A stretch of 50,929 nucleotides of DNA from Amycolatopsis iheyensis (GTDB lineage: Bacteria > Actinomycetota > Actinomycetes > Mycobacteriales > Pseudonocardiaceae). The DNA is taken from contig NZ_JAMXQV010000048.1 of assembly GCF_024703995.1 (NCBI RefSeq), forward strand, positions 1 through 50,929, written 5' to 3'. The notes beneath the pieces are model-generated. The model did not search any database. It was not told the origin of the DNA and was given only the letters and a program-made list of their open reading frames with translations. Below are positions 50,502-50,929 of the stretch, piece after piece; the stretch's first letter is position 1; each line of letters opens with the position of its first letter. The translations under genes and the position numbers were made by a program.

Positions 50502-50929
50502 ATGGTCGATACCGCGAAAACGCACCTGACGGCGCCCGGCGATGACCGGCGGCTCAAGAAACACTTCGGGACCATCGGCCTGCTCTTCACGGCCGTCGGG
50601 TCGGTGATCGGCTCCGGCTGGCTGTTCGGGGCGATGAACGCCGCCGAGCTGGCCGGGCCCGCCGCGATCGTCTCGTGGGTGATCGGCGCGGTCATGTTCA
50701 TCCTGATCGGGATGACCTACGCCGAGCTCGGCACGATGTTCCCGCACTCGGGCGGCGTCGCCCGGTTCCCGCACTACTCGTTCGGCTCCTTCGCCAGCTT
50801 CTCCATGGGCTGGGTCACCTGGATCGCCGCCGCCGCGGTCGCGCCGATCGAGGTGCTGGCCGTCGTCCAGTACGCGACGAACTACCTGCCGTGGCTGGAA
50901 ACCCTCGACGCCGACAAGAACCCGACGCT
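50502..50929 (+). CDS. APC-family permease (partial, right edge)
   Basis: Only the first 142 codons are in the window. After a charged start (DTAKTHLTAPGDDRRLKKHF) come the APC-superfamily helices: GTIGLLFTAVGSVIGSGWLFGAMNAAELAGPAAIVSWVIGAVMFILIGMTYAELGTMFPHSGGVARFPHYSFG. The VIGSGWLFG unwound helix and YAELGTMFP segment are typical of amino-acid/polyamine transporters. Ribosome site AAGGAGG before the ATG at 50502. It reads to the end of the sequence without a stop. Confidence 0.85.
   Translation, partial: MVDTAKTHLTAPGDDRRLKKHFGTIGLLFTAVGSVIGSGWLFGAMNAAELAGPAAIVSWVIGAVMFILIGMTYAELGTMFPHSGGVARFPHYSFGSFASFSMGWVTWIAAAAVAPIEVLAVVQYATNYLPWLETLDADKNPT

Noticed and set aside
1..50929. CRISPR array or insertion sequence
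   Set aside because: No regularly spaced identical repeats and no transposase-like gene were seen; the only repeat series (118-306) is degenerate and unspaced.

Overview
The window is high-GC DNA from a filamentous actinomycete. Gene content (Orn, a proline-rich PDZ-less HtrA-like protease, an Ig-domain L,D-transpeptidase lipoprotein, SPW-repeat proteins, a trypco2/trypsin-STAND pair) and frequent GTG/TTG starts fit Pseudonocardiaceae, probably Amycolatopsis or a close relative. The genus is inferred from protein flavour; no rRNA or phylogenetic marker was compared.

Layout. (1) 0.4-12.6 kb is ordinary chromosome: M50-like membrane peptidase, AlkA-like glycosylase, SAM methyltransferase, M20 amidohydrolase, S1C protease, DUF3224 protein, HerA-like ATPase, oligoribonuclease, tRNA-His, MHS/ProP-type transporter, a divergent alpha/beta hydrolase-HxlR pair and an L,D-transpeptidase. 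(2) 12.8-19.0 kb is an island at tRNA-Lys(CTT). A tyrosine integrase whose last codons are the antisense of the tRNA lies downstream of an HTH protein, a DNA methyltransferase and a catalytically degenerate methyltransferase partner. Cargo follows: a lipoprotein, a CHAT-domain relic, a PD-(D/E)XK-like protein and a secreted protein. (3) 19.1-23.8 kb holds a molybdopterin oxidoreductase, a decayed permease and a split HxlR regulator, with several frameshifts and one nonsense codon. (4) 23.8-32.4 kb contains two SPW-repeat proteins, a trypco2 protein with a trypsin-STAND-TPR protein (an NTPase conflict-system architecture), an MFS exporter, a GGDEF protein and several small proteins, including twin tiny frames MRDTNW-TVR and MRDTNW.

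(5) 32.4-41 kb: a polytopic membrane protein; a coupled cluster of GT2 glycosyltransferase, TIGR04282/DUF2064 transferase, methyltransferase, frameshifted cytochrome-b/sulfite-oxidase-like molybdoenzyme and membrane protein; a STAS-HATPase regulator and a STAS-like protein; a beta-propeller lipoprotein; and a two-domain universal stress protein. (6) 41.3-50.2 kb: a six-gene operon with near-continuous start/stop overlaps encoding a TPP-dependent oxidase/decarboxylase-like enzyme, an enolase-superfamily enzyme, a giant FAD/Fe-S oxidoreductase, a small membrane protein, an SDR enzyme and a GH15 glycosidase, closed by a strong hairpin. An APC-family permease runs off the right edge.

The parts most worth follow-up are the trypco2/protease-STAND pair, the active/degenerate methyltransferase pair inside the integrase operon, the MRDTNW mini-frames, the six-gene redox/sugar operon, and the unusual concentration of 1-nt indels in the accessory genes, which is either real decay or sequence error.
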